Source: JANNAT01 sp031422555 (GTDB taxonomy: Bacteria; Pseudomonadota; Alphaproteobacteria; Rhodobacterales; Rhodobacteraceae). Taken from it: a stretch of DNA of 20,559 nt. The translations under genes and the position numbers were made by a program. Below are positions 13,029 to 20,122 of this stretch, in pieces (the first letter of the stretch is position 1; each line of letters begins with the position of its first letter). The stretch spans positions 1 through 20,559 of the forward strand of contig JANPLZ010000068.1 in NCBI GenBank assembly GCA_031422555.1. Direction: 5' to 3'. Under the pieces are notes generated by a model. The model did not search any database and had not been told where the DNA came from. It saw nothing but the letters and a program-made list of their open reading frames with translations.

Positions 13029-13682
13029 TCAGGTATAATCACGGGCCCCAAATATCGCCGAGCCTACGCGCACGTGGCTTGCCCCATGTTCGATGGCAGC
13101 TTCGAAATCCCCGCTCATCCCCATTGACAGGCCTGCCAAACCGTTGTGCGCCGCCATGGTGGCAAGACCGCTAAAATGCGGGGCGGGCGGCTGATCTTCG
13201 GGCGGGATGCACATCAATCCGGCCAACGGCAAATCCATCGCCCGGCACGTGGCGATGAATCCATCCAGATCGGCCGGTAATACCCCGGCCTTTTGCGGTT
13301 CGGACCCGGTGTTTACTTGAACGAACAAAGACGGACACGCACCGTTGGCCTGCGCCAGTTTCGCCAGCTTTTCGGCCAAAGACGGGCGATCAACCGTGTG
13401 GATGGCGTCAAACAAATCCATCGCCAGCTTGGCCTTGTTGGTTTGCAGCGGGCCGATCATATGCAGGTGAATGCCGGGATATTCCGCGCGAAACCCGGGC
13501 CATTTCGCAGCCGCTTCCTGCACATAATTTTCGCCAAATACCCGGTGGCCTGCGGCCAGAACGCTGCGCACCCGCGCGTCCGGCTGAACTTTGGAAACCG
13601 CGATCAACTGCACGGATCCCGGGCTGCGGCCATGGGCGATTTCGGCGGCACGAATACGGGCGGTGATTTCGGACAATGACAT
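13029..13682 (-). CDS. yggS: YggS-family pyridoxal-phosphate homeostasis protein
   Basis: This 217-residue member of the YggS/PROSC/PipY family binds PLP on a single TIM-barrel domain without known catalysis and buffers cellular B6 vitamers. The PLP lysine is K31 in LIAVSKVQP, followed by the conserved VFGENYVQEAAAKW, HMIGPLQTNKAK, VDRPSLAEKLAK, VQVNTGSEPQKAG and GLMCIPP. The C-terminal phosphate-binding segment is LSMGMSGDFEAAIEHGASHVRVGSAIFG. I chose the ATG at 13682 because AGGAG sits 7 bases upstream; seven further residues to 13703 are not supported. It converges with amylosucrase across a 33-bp gap that shows no clear terminator. The upstream porin gene is separated from it by a strong terminator, so yggS probably has its own promoter. 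Confidence 0.95.
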   Translation of the reverse strand: MSLSEITARIRAAEIAHGRSPGSVQLIAVSKVQPDARVRSVLAAGHRVFGENYVQEAAAKWPGFRAEYPGIHLHMIGPLQTNKAKLAMDLFDAIHTVDRPSLAEKLAKLAQANGACPSLFVQVNTGSEPQKAGVLPADLDGFIATCRAMDLPLAGLMCIPPEDQPPAPHFSGLATMAAHNGLAGLSMGMSGDFEAAIEHGASHVRVGSAIFGARDYT

Positions 13683-13720
13683 GCGGCTCTCCTGTTGCCG
13701 CATTTGCCCACAGCGCCCGC

Positions 13721-13753
13721 AAAAAGAAAAGAGCGGACCCGAAGGCCCGCTCT
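13721..13753 (-). terminator. Intrinsic terminator of the porin gene
   Basis: On the minus strand AGAGCGGGCC and GGTCCGCTCT form a 10-bp stem (one G-U pair) closed by a TTCG tetraloop (13730-13753), followed by a T-rich tract (TTTTCTTTTT). It begins about 24 bases after the porin stop codon and should insulate yggS from strong porin transcription. Confidence 0.92.
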
Positions 13754-13776
13754 GATCAAAGTAATGATCGGTTAGA

Positions 13777-14622
13777 TCAGAACGACATCTTCACGCCAAG
13801 GTCAGCAACAGTGGTGCCACCGACGGAGCCGATACCACCAACAACCGAAGCGCCGCCGCCGAGGTCGTATGCTGCACCAATGCCGTAGTTTGCTTCAACT
13901 GCATTGTCATCTGCGTAGAAAGCAGTGACGGTTGCGCCGCTGATCGCATAGTCAACCGACAGTGCGTATGCGGTGCCAGCAGCCTTGTCAGCAATCTTTG
14001 CCTTCACGGTTGCGCCCGAGAAAGTCGCCGAACCCAGCAACGACACTACGTTACCAGCCGACGAATCTTCGTAGCCCAAAGCAACACTGTATGCGTCGGT
14101 CGAATACTTGACCGCTGCCGACATGTAGTTGGTTGCGTTGCCGACTTGGCCTGTGCCGATACCGAAAGTGATCGCGCCGGCCGAATATTCATACATCACG
14201 CCGGTTGCGGTGTTGCCACCCAGGAAACCGACGTCTGCAGCGCCGTCAAGTGCGCCTGGGCCGTAGCCGATGCCCGAAACCTGACCAACGAGCGAGTCTG
14301 GAGCGTTGCCGGTATCACCCATGGTGATTTTGCCGAATGCGCCCGACAGATATACGGTCGAATCGCCATTGGTTTCGCCGGTCGAAGCGCCGCCGTTACC
14401 ACCGATTTGATCAGCACGAACCGACGCGCCGAATGTCAGGCCGCCATCGGTTTCACCGGACATGGTGAACACGACGCGAACGCGCGACGAGAATTGCATT
14501 TGGTTCAGTGCGGCGTCGTTGTAGGTTACGCCCATACGAGCCGAACCCGACACAGCAACTTCAGCAGCGGCATAGCCGGTTGTTGCTGCGATCAGTGTGG
14601 TAGCAAGAAGAATCTTTTTCAT
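13777..14622 (-). CDS. Rhodobacter-type outer-membrane porin
   Basis: This 281-residue precursor has a clear Sec signal peptide (MKKILLATTLIAATTGYAAA, cleaved before EVAVSG). The mature part consists of alternating short strands rich in Gly, Ala and Ser, and it ends in VADLGVKMSF, with the terminal Phe recognised by the BAM machinery. The first mature segment (SGSARMGVTYND, SSRVRVVFTMSGETDGGLTFGASVRADQ) and GKITMGDTGNAPDSL match the general porin family of Rhodobacterales. It forms trimeric channels for small solutes by family analogy. It is somewhat shorter than the Rhodobacter capsulatus porin. Codon use is strongly biased and uniform, consistent with high expression. GGGAA precedes the ATG. 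The mRNA leader has a perfect hairpin, and the gene ends at a strong terminator. Confidence 0.93.
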   Translation of the reverse strand: MKKILLATTLIAATTGYAAAEVAVSGSARMGVTYNDAALNQMQFSSRVRVVFTMSGETDGGLTFGASVRADQIGGNGGASTGETNGDSTVYLSGAFGKITMGDTGNAPDSLVGQVSGIGYGPGALDGAADVGFLGGNTATGVMYEYSAGAITFGIGTGQVGNATNYMSAAVKYSTDAYSVALGYEDSSAGNVVSLLGSATFSGATVKAKIADKAAGTAYALSVDYAISGATVTAFYADDNAVEANYGIGAAYDLGGGASVVGGIGSVGGTTVADLGVKMSF

Positions 14623-14650
14623 AGTTTCCCTCGTTGTATCAAAGGTGGTG

Positions 14651-14676
14651 CCCAAGTCAGGGAACTCCGACTTGGG
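14651..14676 (-). promoter_or_regulatory. Hairpin in the porin mRNA leader
   Basis: CCCAAGTC (14651-14658) and GACTTGGG (14669-14676) pair perfectly over 8 bp around a 10-base loop. On the mRNA the stem ends 28 bases before the porin start, leaving the GGGAA ribosome binding site free. It may stabilise the transcript or present a loop to a small RNA. Confidence 0.55.
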
Positions 14677-14840
14677 TATACCGTTGTTTCTCTCTTTGGG
14701 CTGGCCATTGCAACGTCATCCGGCCCCGGCGGGGGAAAGACGCCGTCGATGGTGCAGTCTTGCCACAGGTGTTCTGGCGGGATTTTGGCGCAGAACTGCG
14801 GCAACCGCGTGGCCAAACCTGTCTGTTAAAGTGGCAATGG

Positions 14841-14863
14841 GCCAAGGGGTGAAAAGCCTTGGC
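14841..14863. repeat. Inverted repeat in the porin/lipoprotein intergenic region
   Basis: GCCAAGG (14841-14847) and CCTTGGC (14857-14863) are perfect inverted copies 9 bp apart. The right arm overlaps the candidate -35 box of the lipoprotein promoter, so it is positioned like a repressor operator. No regulator family is assigned. Confidence 0.4.
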
Positions 14864-14886
14864 AGTCTTGGGTGGGTCAGTTAGAC
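14859..14886 (+). promoter_or_regulatory. Candidate promoter of the DUF3576 lipoprotein gene
   Basis: TTGGCA (14859-14864) and TTAGAC (14881-14886) are 16 bp apart. The -35 box is good and the -10 box weak. It would give a short leader of about 20 bases carrying the GGGGGA ribosome binding site. Confidence 0.35.
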
Positions 14887-14913
14887 AGGCAAAAACCTTG
14901 ATCGGGGGACCGG

Positions 14914-15468
14914 ATGCAGCTTTACCGCCTGTATAGTTCTGTAACAGCCATGGGGCTTGCCCTGACACTGACAGCCTGCGGCGGTGGAATATCCAGCGGT
15001 GACAGTGGGTTATTCGGTCGCAACCGCAACGCAATCCCAACATCCACCCAAGTTGAAGGCCGCGCCGCCACCGATGCGCAAGCCGCCGCTTTGGCGCGCG
15101 CCAAGGGTGAGGAGTCGAATGCCTCCACCATCTGGGATCTTTTTGGCAATAACAAAAGCCCGAACGCCAATGTGGAAGTGAACAAATACCTTTGGGCGGC
15201 GTCGCTGGATGTGCTGAATTTCCTGCCGATAGAATCGGTTGATCCGTTTACCGGCGTGATCGTGACCGGCTATGGCACGCCGCCCGGCGGTGGCCGGGCG
15301 TATCGCGCAACGATTCTGGTGCAAGACCCGGCGCTGGATGCCCGCTCGCTTAAAATCGCCATGCAGGGTCGGGGCGGCGGGGCCGTGGCCCCCGAAACCA
15401 TCCGCGCAATTGAAGATGCCATAATGACCCGCGCGCGGCAGTTGCGTATTCAGGACAGCAAACTTTAG
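14914..15468 (+). CDS. DUF3576 outer-membrane-type lipoprotein
   Basis: This 184-residue protein begins with a lipoprotein signal peptide, MQLYRLYSSVTAMGLALTLT followed by AC; the lipobox cysteine is C22. A low-complexity linker follows (to about residue 70), then a folded domain with KYLWAASLDVLNFLPIESVDPFTGVIVTGYG, the hallmark of DUF3576. The domain ends in a helix rich in Arg and Ala (IRAIEDAIMTRARQLRI). The function is unknown. In alphaproteobacteria this gene commonly sits directly upstream of leuS, as here, which helps the assignment. GGGGGA lies about 5 bases before the ATG. It is probably co-transcribed with leuS (67-bp gap) and, further on, lptE, suggesting an envelope role. Confidence 0.92.
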   Translation: MQLYRLYSSVTAMGLALTLTACGGGISSGDSGLFGRNRNAIPTSTQVEGRAATDAQAAALARAKGEESNASTIWDLFGNNKSPNANVEVNKYLWAASLDVLNFLPIESVDPFTGVIVTGYGTPPGGGRAYRATILVQDPALDARSLKIAMQGRGGGAVAPETIRAIEDAIMTRARQLRIQDSKL

Positions 15469-15535
15469 CACGCATCTCTGGCCTTGATCTGCGTGGCGGT
15501 GTAGTTGCGCCATAACTGCAGAAAAAGGCCGCCCG

Positions 15536-18100
15536 ATGTCACGTTATGAACCGCACGCAATCGAACCCAAATGGCAGGCTGTCTGGGACGCTGATCAAAC
15601 GTTTACCGCCGTGCGCGACCCTGCCCGCCCCAAGTATTATGTGTTGGAAATGTTCCCCTATCCGTCGGGGCGCATCCATATGGGGCATGTGCGCAACTAT
15701 ACGATGGGCGATGTGGTGGCGCGGTATAAGGCGGCACAGGGGTTTTCGGTATTGCACCCGATGGGGTGGGATGCGTTCGGTATGCCAGCCGAAAACGCCG
15801 CGATGGAACGCGGTGGTCATCCGAAAGAATGGACCTATTCCAACATCGCCGACATGCGCGCGCAGATGAAACCCTTGGGCCTGTCGATTGACTGGTCGCG
15901 CGAGTTTGCCACCTGTGACCCGGAATACTATGGCCAGCAGCAATCCATGTTCATCGACATGATGGCGGCCGGGTTGGTCTACCGCAAAGCCGCCGTGGTC
16001 AACTGGGATCCGGTCGATATGACCGTGCTGGCCAATGAACAGGTGATTGACGGTAAGGGCTGGCGTTCCAATGCGCCCGTTGAACGGCGCGAGTTGACGC
16101 AATGGTTCTTCAAGATCAGTGATTATTCGGCGGAATTGCTGGCGGCCTTGGACGGGTTGACCAATTGGCCGGAAAAAGTGCGGCTGATGCAGGCCAATTG
16201 GATCGGCAAATCGCGGGGCCTGCAATTTGCCTTCGCCACCAGCGGTGCGCCTGCCGGGTTTGACCAACTGGAGGTTTACACCACCCGCCCCGACACGTTG
16301 CTGGGCGCAAGTTTCGCAGCGATCAGCCCGGATCATCCGCTGGCAAAACATCTGGAACGGCACGATCCTGCGGTTGCTGCGTTCGTGGCAGACTGCCGAC
16401 GCGGTGGCACCACCGAAGAAGCGATGGAAAAGGCGGAAAAACGCGGGTTTGATACTGGCATCCGTGTGCTGCACCCGTTGGACGCGACGGTCGCATTGCC
16501 GGTCTACATCGCCAACTTTGTGCTGATGGACTATGGCACAGGCGCGATTTTCGGCTGCCCGGCGCATGATCAAAGGGATTTCGACTTTGCCACGAAATAT
16601 GGCTTGGCGATCCCGGCGGTATTTGTCGCGGACGGGGGCGACGATGTGCCCCTGACCGAAGCCTTCGTTCCAATGAAGTCCGAACGTGTCCGCTATATCC
16701 GCAACTTTGCGGGCGCAGACATACAGACCGGCGACGCCGCCGTTACCGCCGCCATTGCGCATTGCGAATCCCGGGGCATCGGTCGCGGTGTCATCAACTA
16801 CCGGCTGCGCGACTGGGGGATCAGCCGTCAACGCTATTGGGGCTGTCCTATTCCGGTGATCCATTGCGACACTTGTGGCGTGGTGCCCGAGGCCCGCGAA
16901 AACCTGCCGGTGCGCCTGCCCGATGACGTGACTTTTGATATTCCCGGCAATCCGCTGGACCGGCACCCAACGTGGCGGCAGTGCAAATGCCCGAACTGCG
17001 GCGCGGATGCGCGGCGCGAAACCGACACGATGGATACTTTCGTCGATTCGTCGTGGTATTATGCCCGTTTTACTGCTCCGCATTCGCAAACGCCCACCAA
17101 TGCCGAAGACGCCGCCTATTGGATGAACGTCGATCAATACATCGGCGGTGTGGAGCACGCGATTTTGCATCTGCTGTACAGTCGCTTTTTCGCCCGCGCC
17201 ATGCACGCCACGGGGCATCTGCCCGCCGCCGCGATCGAGCCGTTTAACGCCCTGTTCACCCAAGGCATGGTGACGCATGAAACCTATTCCACACCGCATC
17301 CTGATGCGGCAGACCGTCCGGTCTGGCGCGCACCTGACGAAGTGATCCGCACGGCAACCGGGGCCAGTTTGGTGGACGGCACGCCCGTCACCGTTGGCCC
17401 CATTATCAAAATGTCGAAATCGAAGAAAAACGTCGTTGATCCGATGAATATCATCGCGGCCTTCGGCGCAGACACCGCGCGCTGGTTCGTGATGTCTGAC
17501 TCTCCGCCCGAACGCGATGTCGAATGGACTGCATCGGGGGCCGAGGCGACGCATAAACATCTGTCCCGCGTTTGGACGCTGTGCGACCGTATCGGGTCGA
17601 TGCCTGAGGGTCATCAGGGGACCGGCGACGCCGATCTGGCCCGCGCAACCGCCCGCGCCGTGCATGAGGTGACGCAGGGCATCGAAGGGTTTGCCTTCAA
17701 CAAGGCCATCGCAAAACTTTACGAATTCACCAACACCCTAAGCAAAGCGAATGCCTCGACCGGCGCGATGAAACAGGCCATCCGCACCTTGGCGCAACTG
17801 ATGCAGCCGATGACGCCGCATATCGCCGAATCGATTTGGGCCTATCAGGGCGGCGCCGGTCTGTGCGCCAAAGCGCCTTGGCCGGTCGCTGACCCGGCCC
17901 TGTTGATCGCCGACACCGTGACCCTTCCGATCCAGATCAACGGCAAACGCCGGGCGGAAATCAGCGTGCCAGCGGATATGCCCGCATCACAGATTGAAAA
18001 GCTGGCACTGGCCGATCAAGATGTGATCAAGTTTCTGGCAGGTGCGCCTGTCAAGAAAATCATCGTGGTTCCGGGACGCATCATCAATGTCGTTATTTAA
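15536..18100 (+). CDS. leuS: Leucine-tRNA ligase
   Basis: This 854-residue class I aminoacyl-tRNA synthetase charges tRNA-Leu. The HIGH motif is HMGH (residues 48-51, in PYPSGRIHMGHVRNY). The CP1 editing domain includes TTRPDTLLGAS and YGTGAIFGCPAHDQRDFDFA, with the conserved editing-site Asp. A zinc-type insertion has two CxxC pairs (CDTCG; CPNCG). The KMSKS loop is K625-S629 in IKMSKSKKNVVDP. The C-terminal domain ends in the usual LPIQINGKRRAEI region and VKKIIVVPGRIINVV. The length is close to the E. coli enzyme (860). All catalytic landmarks are present. The ribosome binding site is modest (AAGG). The last 14 bases overlap the start of lptE in another frame. Confidence 0.98.
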   Translation: MSRYEPHAIEPKWQAVWDADQTFTAVRDPARPKYYVLEMFPYPSGRIHMGHVRNYTMGDVVARYKAAQGFSVLHPMGWDAFGMPAENAAMERGGHPKEWTYSNIADMRAQMKPLGLSIDWSREFATCDPEYYGQQQSMFIDMMAAGLVYRKAAVVNWDPVDMTVLANEQVIDGKGWRSNAPVERRELTQWFFKISDYSAELLAALDGLTNWPEKVRLMQANWIGKSRGLQFAFATSGAPAGFDQLEVYTTRPDTLLGASFAAISPDHPLAKHLERHDPAVAAFVADCRRGGTTEEAMEKAEKRGFDTGIRVLHPLDATVALPVYIANFVLMDYGTGAIFGCPAHDQRDFDFATKYGLAIPAVFVADGGDDVPLTEAFVPMKSERVRYIRNFAGADIQTGDAAVTAAIAHCESRGIGRGVINYRLRDWGISRQRYWGCPIPVIHCDTCGVVPEARENLPVRLPDDVTFDIPGNPLDRHPTWRQCKCPNCGADARRETDTMDTFVDSSWYYARFTAPHSQTPTNAEDAAYWMNVDQYIGGVEHAILHLLYSRFFARAMHATGHLPAAAIEPFNALFTQGMVTHETYSTPHPDAADRPVWRAPDEVIRTATGASLVDGTPVTVGPIIKMSKSKKNVVDPMNIIAAFGADTARWFVMSDSPPERDVEWTASGAEATHKHLSRVWTLCDRIGSMPEGHQGTGDADLARATARAVHEVTQGIEGFAFNKAIAKLYEFTNTLSKANASTGAMKQAIRTLAQLMQPMTPHIAESIWAYQGGAGLCAKAPWPVADPALLIADTVTLPIQINGKRRAEISVPADMPASQIEKLALADQDVIKFLAGAPVKKIIVVPGRIINVVI

Positions 18101-18575
18101 CCGTCGTGCCATTTTGCTGTTGCCTTTGGCCGTTGCCGCTTGTGGGTTTACGCCTGCCTATGGCCCCGGCGGCGCAGCAATTGGCCTGACGGGAACGATT
18201 CGTGCTGCAGACCCCACTGATAAAAATTCCTTCGACTTGGTGGCACGTCTGGACCAACGTCTTGGCCGCCCTAACGCGGATCGCTATGACCTGACCTACA
18301 GCATCACCACGCAGGCCGTTGGCGTCGGCATTACCCCCGACAATGCCATCACCCGGTATAACCTGAAAGGCGCTGTCGACTGGACGTTGACAGACCGTGG
18401 CACAGGCGCGCGTCTGACGGGCGGCAAAGTGGAAAGTTTCACCAGCTATTCCGCCACCGGATCAACGGTTGCCGGGTTGGCGGCAGAAGAAGACGCCGCC
18501 CTGCGGTTGATGCATATTCTGGCAGATCAGATCGTCACCCGGTTGATCGCCAGCGCGGACGCTTGGTTGAAATGA
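18087..18575 (+). CDS. lptE: LPS-assembly lipoprotein LptE
   Basis: This 162-residue outer-membrane lipoprotein is the plug and chaperone of LptD in lipopolysaccharide export. The signal peptide MSLFNRRAILLLPLAVAAC places the lipidated Cys at residue 19, followed by GFTPAYGPGG, the typical alphaproteobacterial LptE start. The remaining domain (YDLTYSITTQAVGVGITPDNAITRYNLKGAVDWTL and the C-terminal helix EEDAALRLMHILADQIVTRL) fits the LptE alpha/beta fold. I chose the ATG at 18087, inside the end of leuS, because the longer frame from 18042 would bury the signal peptide. Overlap with leuS implies coupled translation. The leuS-lptE-holA order is common in this group and supports the call. Confidence 0.9.
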   Translation: MSLFNRRAILLLPLAVAACGFTPAYGPGGAAIGLTGTIRAADPTDKNSFDLVARLDQRLGRPNADRYDLTYSITTQAVGVGITPDNAITRYNLKGAVDWTLTDRGTGARLTGGKVESFTSYSATGSTVAGLAAEEDAALRLMHILADQIVTRLIASADAWLK

Positions 18576-18591
18576 CCACGCGGGTCTTGCA

Positions 18592-19605
18592 ATGAAACTG
18601 ACAGGCGCAGATGCCAACCGGTTTCTTGCCAAGCCTGACCCCAGCCGCGCGGGACTGCTGATCTTTGGGGCCGACCCGATGCGCGTTGCCCTTAAACGCC
18701 AAGAGGCAATTTTGGCGCTGATCGGTGCAACGGGCGAATCTGAAATGCGCCTGACCCGGATTCAGGCGGCAGAGTTGCGCAAAGATCCGGCATTATTGGT
18801 TGATGCCACCCGGGCGGCCGGTTTTTTCCCCGGCCCGCGCGTGGCTTTTGTTGAAGACGCCACCGATGGGCTGACGGCAACTTTGGACGCCGCCCTGAAA
18901 GACTGGCGCATGGGCGATGCGCAAATTGTGGTCAGCGCGGGCAACCTGACCGCCAAATCCACCCTGAAAGCGCTGTTCGAAAAACACCTGAATACCACCT
19001 GCATCGGGCTTTATGACAACCCGCCCAGCCGTGAAGAAATTGAACAGGCGTTGGCAAAGGCGGGTCTGCGCCAAATCCCCGGCCCGGCGATGGCGGACCT
19101 GTCCAGCCTTGCCCGCGATCTTGATCCCGGCGATTTTCGTCAGATGCTGGAGAAGATCGCGCTTTACAAACTTGGTGATGCAACGCCACTGACGTCCACT
19201 GAAATCGCCGCCCTTGCCCCCGCCACGATTGAGGCCGAGGTTGACGATCTGCTGGCCGCCGCTGCCGATCAACGCCACACCGCGATTGGCCCGCTGATGC
19301 GCCGCCTTGAAGGGCAGGGTGTTTTGCCGGTCACCATCTGCATCGGCGCGCTGCGACATTTCCGGGCCTTGCATGTGGCGGCGTCCGATCCGGGCGGCGT
19401 GTCAAATGGGATGATGAAAACCCGCGCCTTTGGCCCCCGCCGCGATGCCATGCAACGCCAAGCCACCAATTGGGGCAGGCGCAAACTGGAAGATGCTTTG
19501 GCGCTGTTGGTTGAAACCGATCTGACGCTGCGATCCACCTCGCGCGCACCGGCAATGGCGGTCATGGAACGCGCGCTGATCCGGTTGGCGATGATGAAGC
19601 GCTAG
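18592..19605 (+). CDS. holA: DNA polymerase III subunit delta
   Basis: This 337-residue clamp-loader subunit opens the beta sliding clamp. The N-terminal domain (about 1-135) has LLIFGADPMRVALKRQEAIL and AAGFFPGPRVAFVEDATDG, corresponding to the fold that carries the clamp-binding helix. The middle contains LYDNPPSREEIEQALAKAGL and a helical lid region (DLSSLARDLDPGDFRQMLEKIALY). The C-terminal collar domain is helical (GPLMRRLEGQGVLPVTICIGALRHFRALHVA, and WGRRKLEDALALLVETDLTLRST near the end). The length is typical. The gene starts 16 bp after lptE with only a weak ribosome binding site (GCGGG, 11 bases upstream), so its translation may rely partly on coupling. The identification is firm from the overall pattern and the lptE neighbour. 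Confidence 0.94.
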   Translation: MKLTGADANRFLAKPDPSRAGLLIFGADPMRVALKRQEAILALIGATGESEMRLTRIQAAELRKDPALLVDATRAAGFFPGPRVAFVEDATDGLTATLDAALKDWRMGDAQIVVSAGNLTAKSTLKALFEKHLNTTCIGLYDNPPSREEIEQALAKAGLRQIPGPAMADLSSLARDLDPGDFRQMLEKIALYKLGDATPLTSTEIAALAPATIEAEVDDLLAAAADQRHTAIGPLMRRLEGQGVLPVTICIGALRHFRALHVAASDPGGVSNGMMKTRAFGPRRDAMQRQATNWGRRKLEDALALLVETDLTLRSTSRAPAMAVMERALIRLAMMKR

Positions 19606-19614
19606 GGCATTTTT

Positions 19615-19642
19615 CCGGCCTTTGCGGTCACCAAAGCTCCGG
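19615..19642. other. Imperfect stem-loop downstream of holA
   Basis: CTTTG (19620-19624) and CAAAG (19632-19636) form an inner stem, and CCGG (19615-19618) pairs with CCGG (19639-19642) outside it. No T-tract follows. It may weakly separate holA from the next gene. Confidence 0.25.
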
Positions 19643-19699
19643 TTGAAACGCCACCAGCCGATTGCGTCGATTGCTGCCTTTTGCCCCCGAAAGCCCCAA

Positions 19700-20044
19700 A
19701 TGCCCAAAGCTGCCACGCCGATCCAGACATTCCTTGCCCCATTGGTAAAAATTGCCGCCAAGTTTCCTGATATCGAAGCCGAGGTAATCTGGGCGGATGG
19801 CACGGAATGGCAGGCGCAGGATGATCAGACCGAGTTGTTGGACGGCGAAGAGATTGCTTTTTACGCCGAGGGCTTGCTGATGGAAGGCTTCCATTTGCAC
19901 TGGCAAGTGTTGGCCGAAACCACCGCGCCCGCCATGCCTGTGCATGTGCGGTTGTTCTTTTGGCAAGGCCAGATGCCGCCGACGTCTGTGCCCGAAGCCG
20001 GGTTGATCATTTTCACAGCGGCGATGTCGGGCGGTTTGGAATAG
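19700..20044 (+). CDS. Hypothetical protein
   Basis: This 114-residue protein is not one I recognise. It starts MPKAATPIQTFLAPLVKIAA and is acidic through the middle (FPDIEAEVIWADGTEWQAQDDQTELLDGEEIAFYAEG). It continues with aromatic-rich strands (FHLHWQVLAE; VHVRLFFWQGQ) and ends in a hydrophobic segment GLIIFTAAMSGGLE. There is no signal peptide or clear membrane helix; it looks like a small soluble beta-rich domain. The ATG at 19700 is the first good start. An upstream TTG frame to 19622 would add 26 basic residues of non-protein-like character. The ribosome binding site is poor, which lowers confidence. The gene lies 94 bp after holA on the same strand. Confidence 0.55.
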   Translation: MPKAATPIQTFLAPLVKIAAKFPDIEAEVIWADGTEWQAQDDQTELLDGEEIAFYAEGLLMEGFHLHWQVLAETTAPAMPVHVRLFFWQGQMPPTSVPEAGLIIFTAAMSGGLE

Positions 20045-20122
20045 TCCGCCGCATATACCGGCAATGCTGTCCTTCGCCCGGGGCCGCGGCACGGGCGGGT
20101 TGTGGGGCCAACCAATAGCCCC

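Larger units (their letters stand above)
14623..14913. other. Divergent regulatory region between porin and DUF3576 lipoprotein genes
   Basis: This 291-bp gap has no protein gene that I can support. It contains a perfect hairpin in the porin leader (14651-14676), an inverted repeat (14841-14863) and a weak promoter for the lipoprotein gene (14859-14886). I could not place a convincing porin promoter; TATACC near 14675 on the minus strand lacks a well-spaced -35 box. Confidence 0.6.

Noticed and set aside
13029..13682. Alanine racemase-like enzyme
   Set aside because: The single-domain length (217 residues) and the GENYVQEAAAKW and HMIGPLQTNK motifs are those of YggS. The second domain of alanine racemases is missing.
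15539..17665. 708-codon open frame on the minus strand opposite leuS
   Set aside because: It is antisense to an unmistakable leucyl-tRNA synthetase, and its product shows no recognisable motif. Long antisense frames are expected at this GC content.
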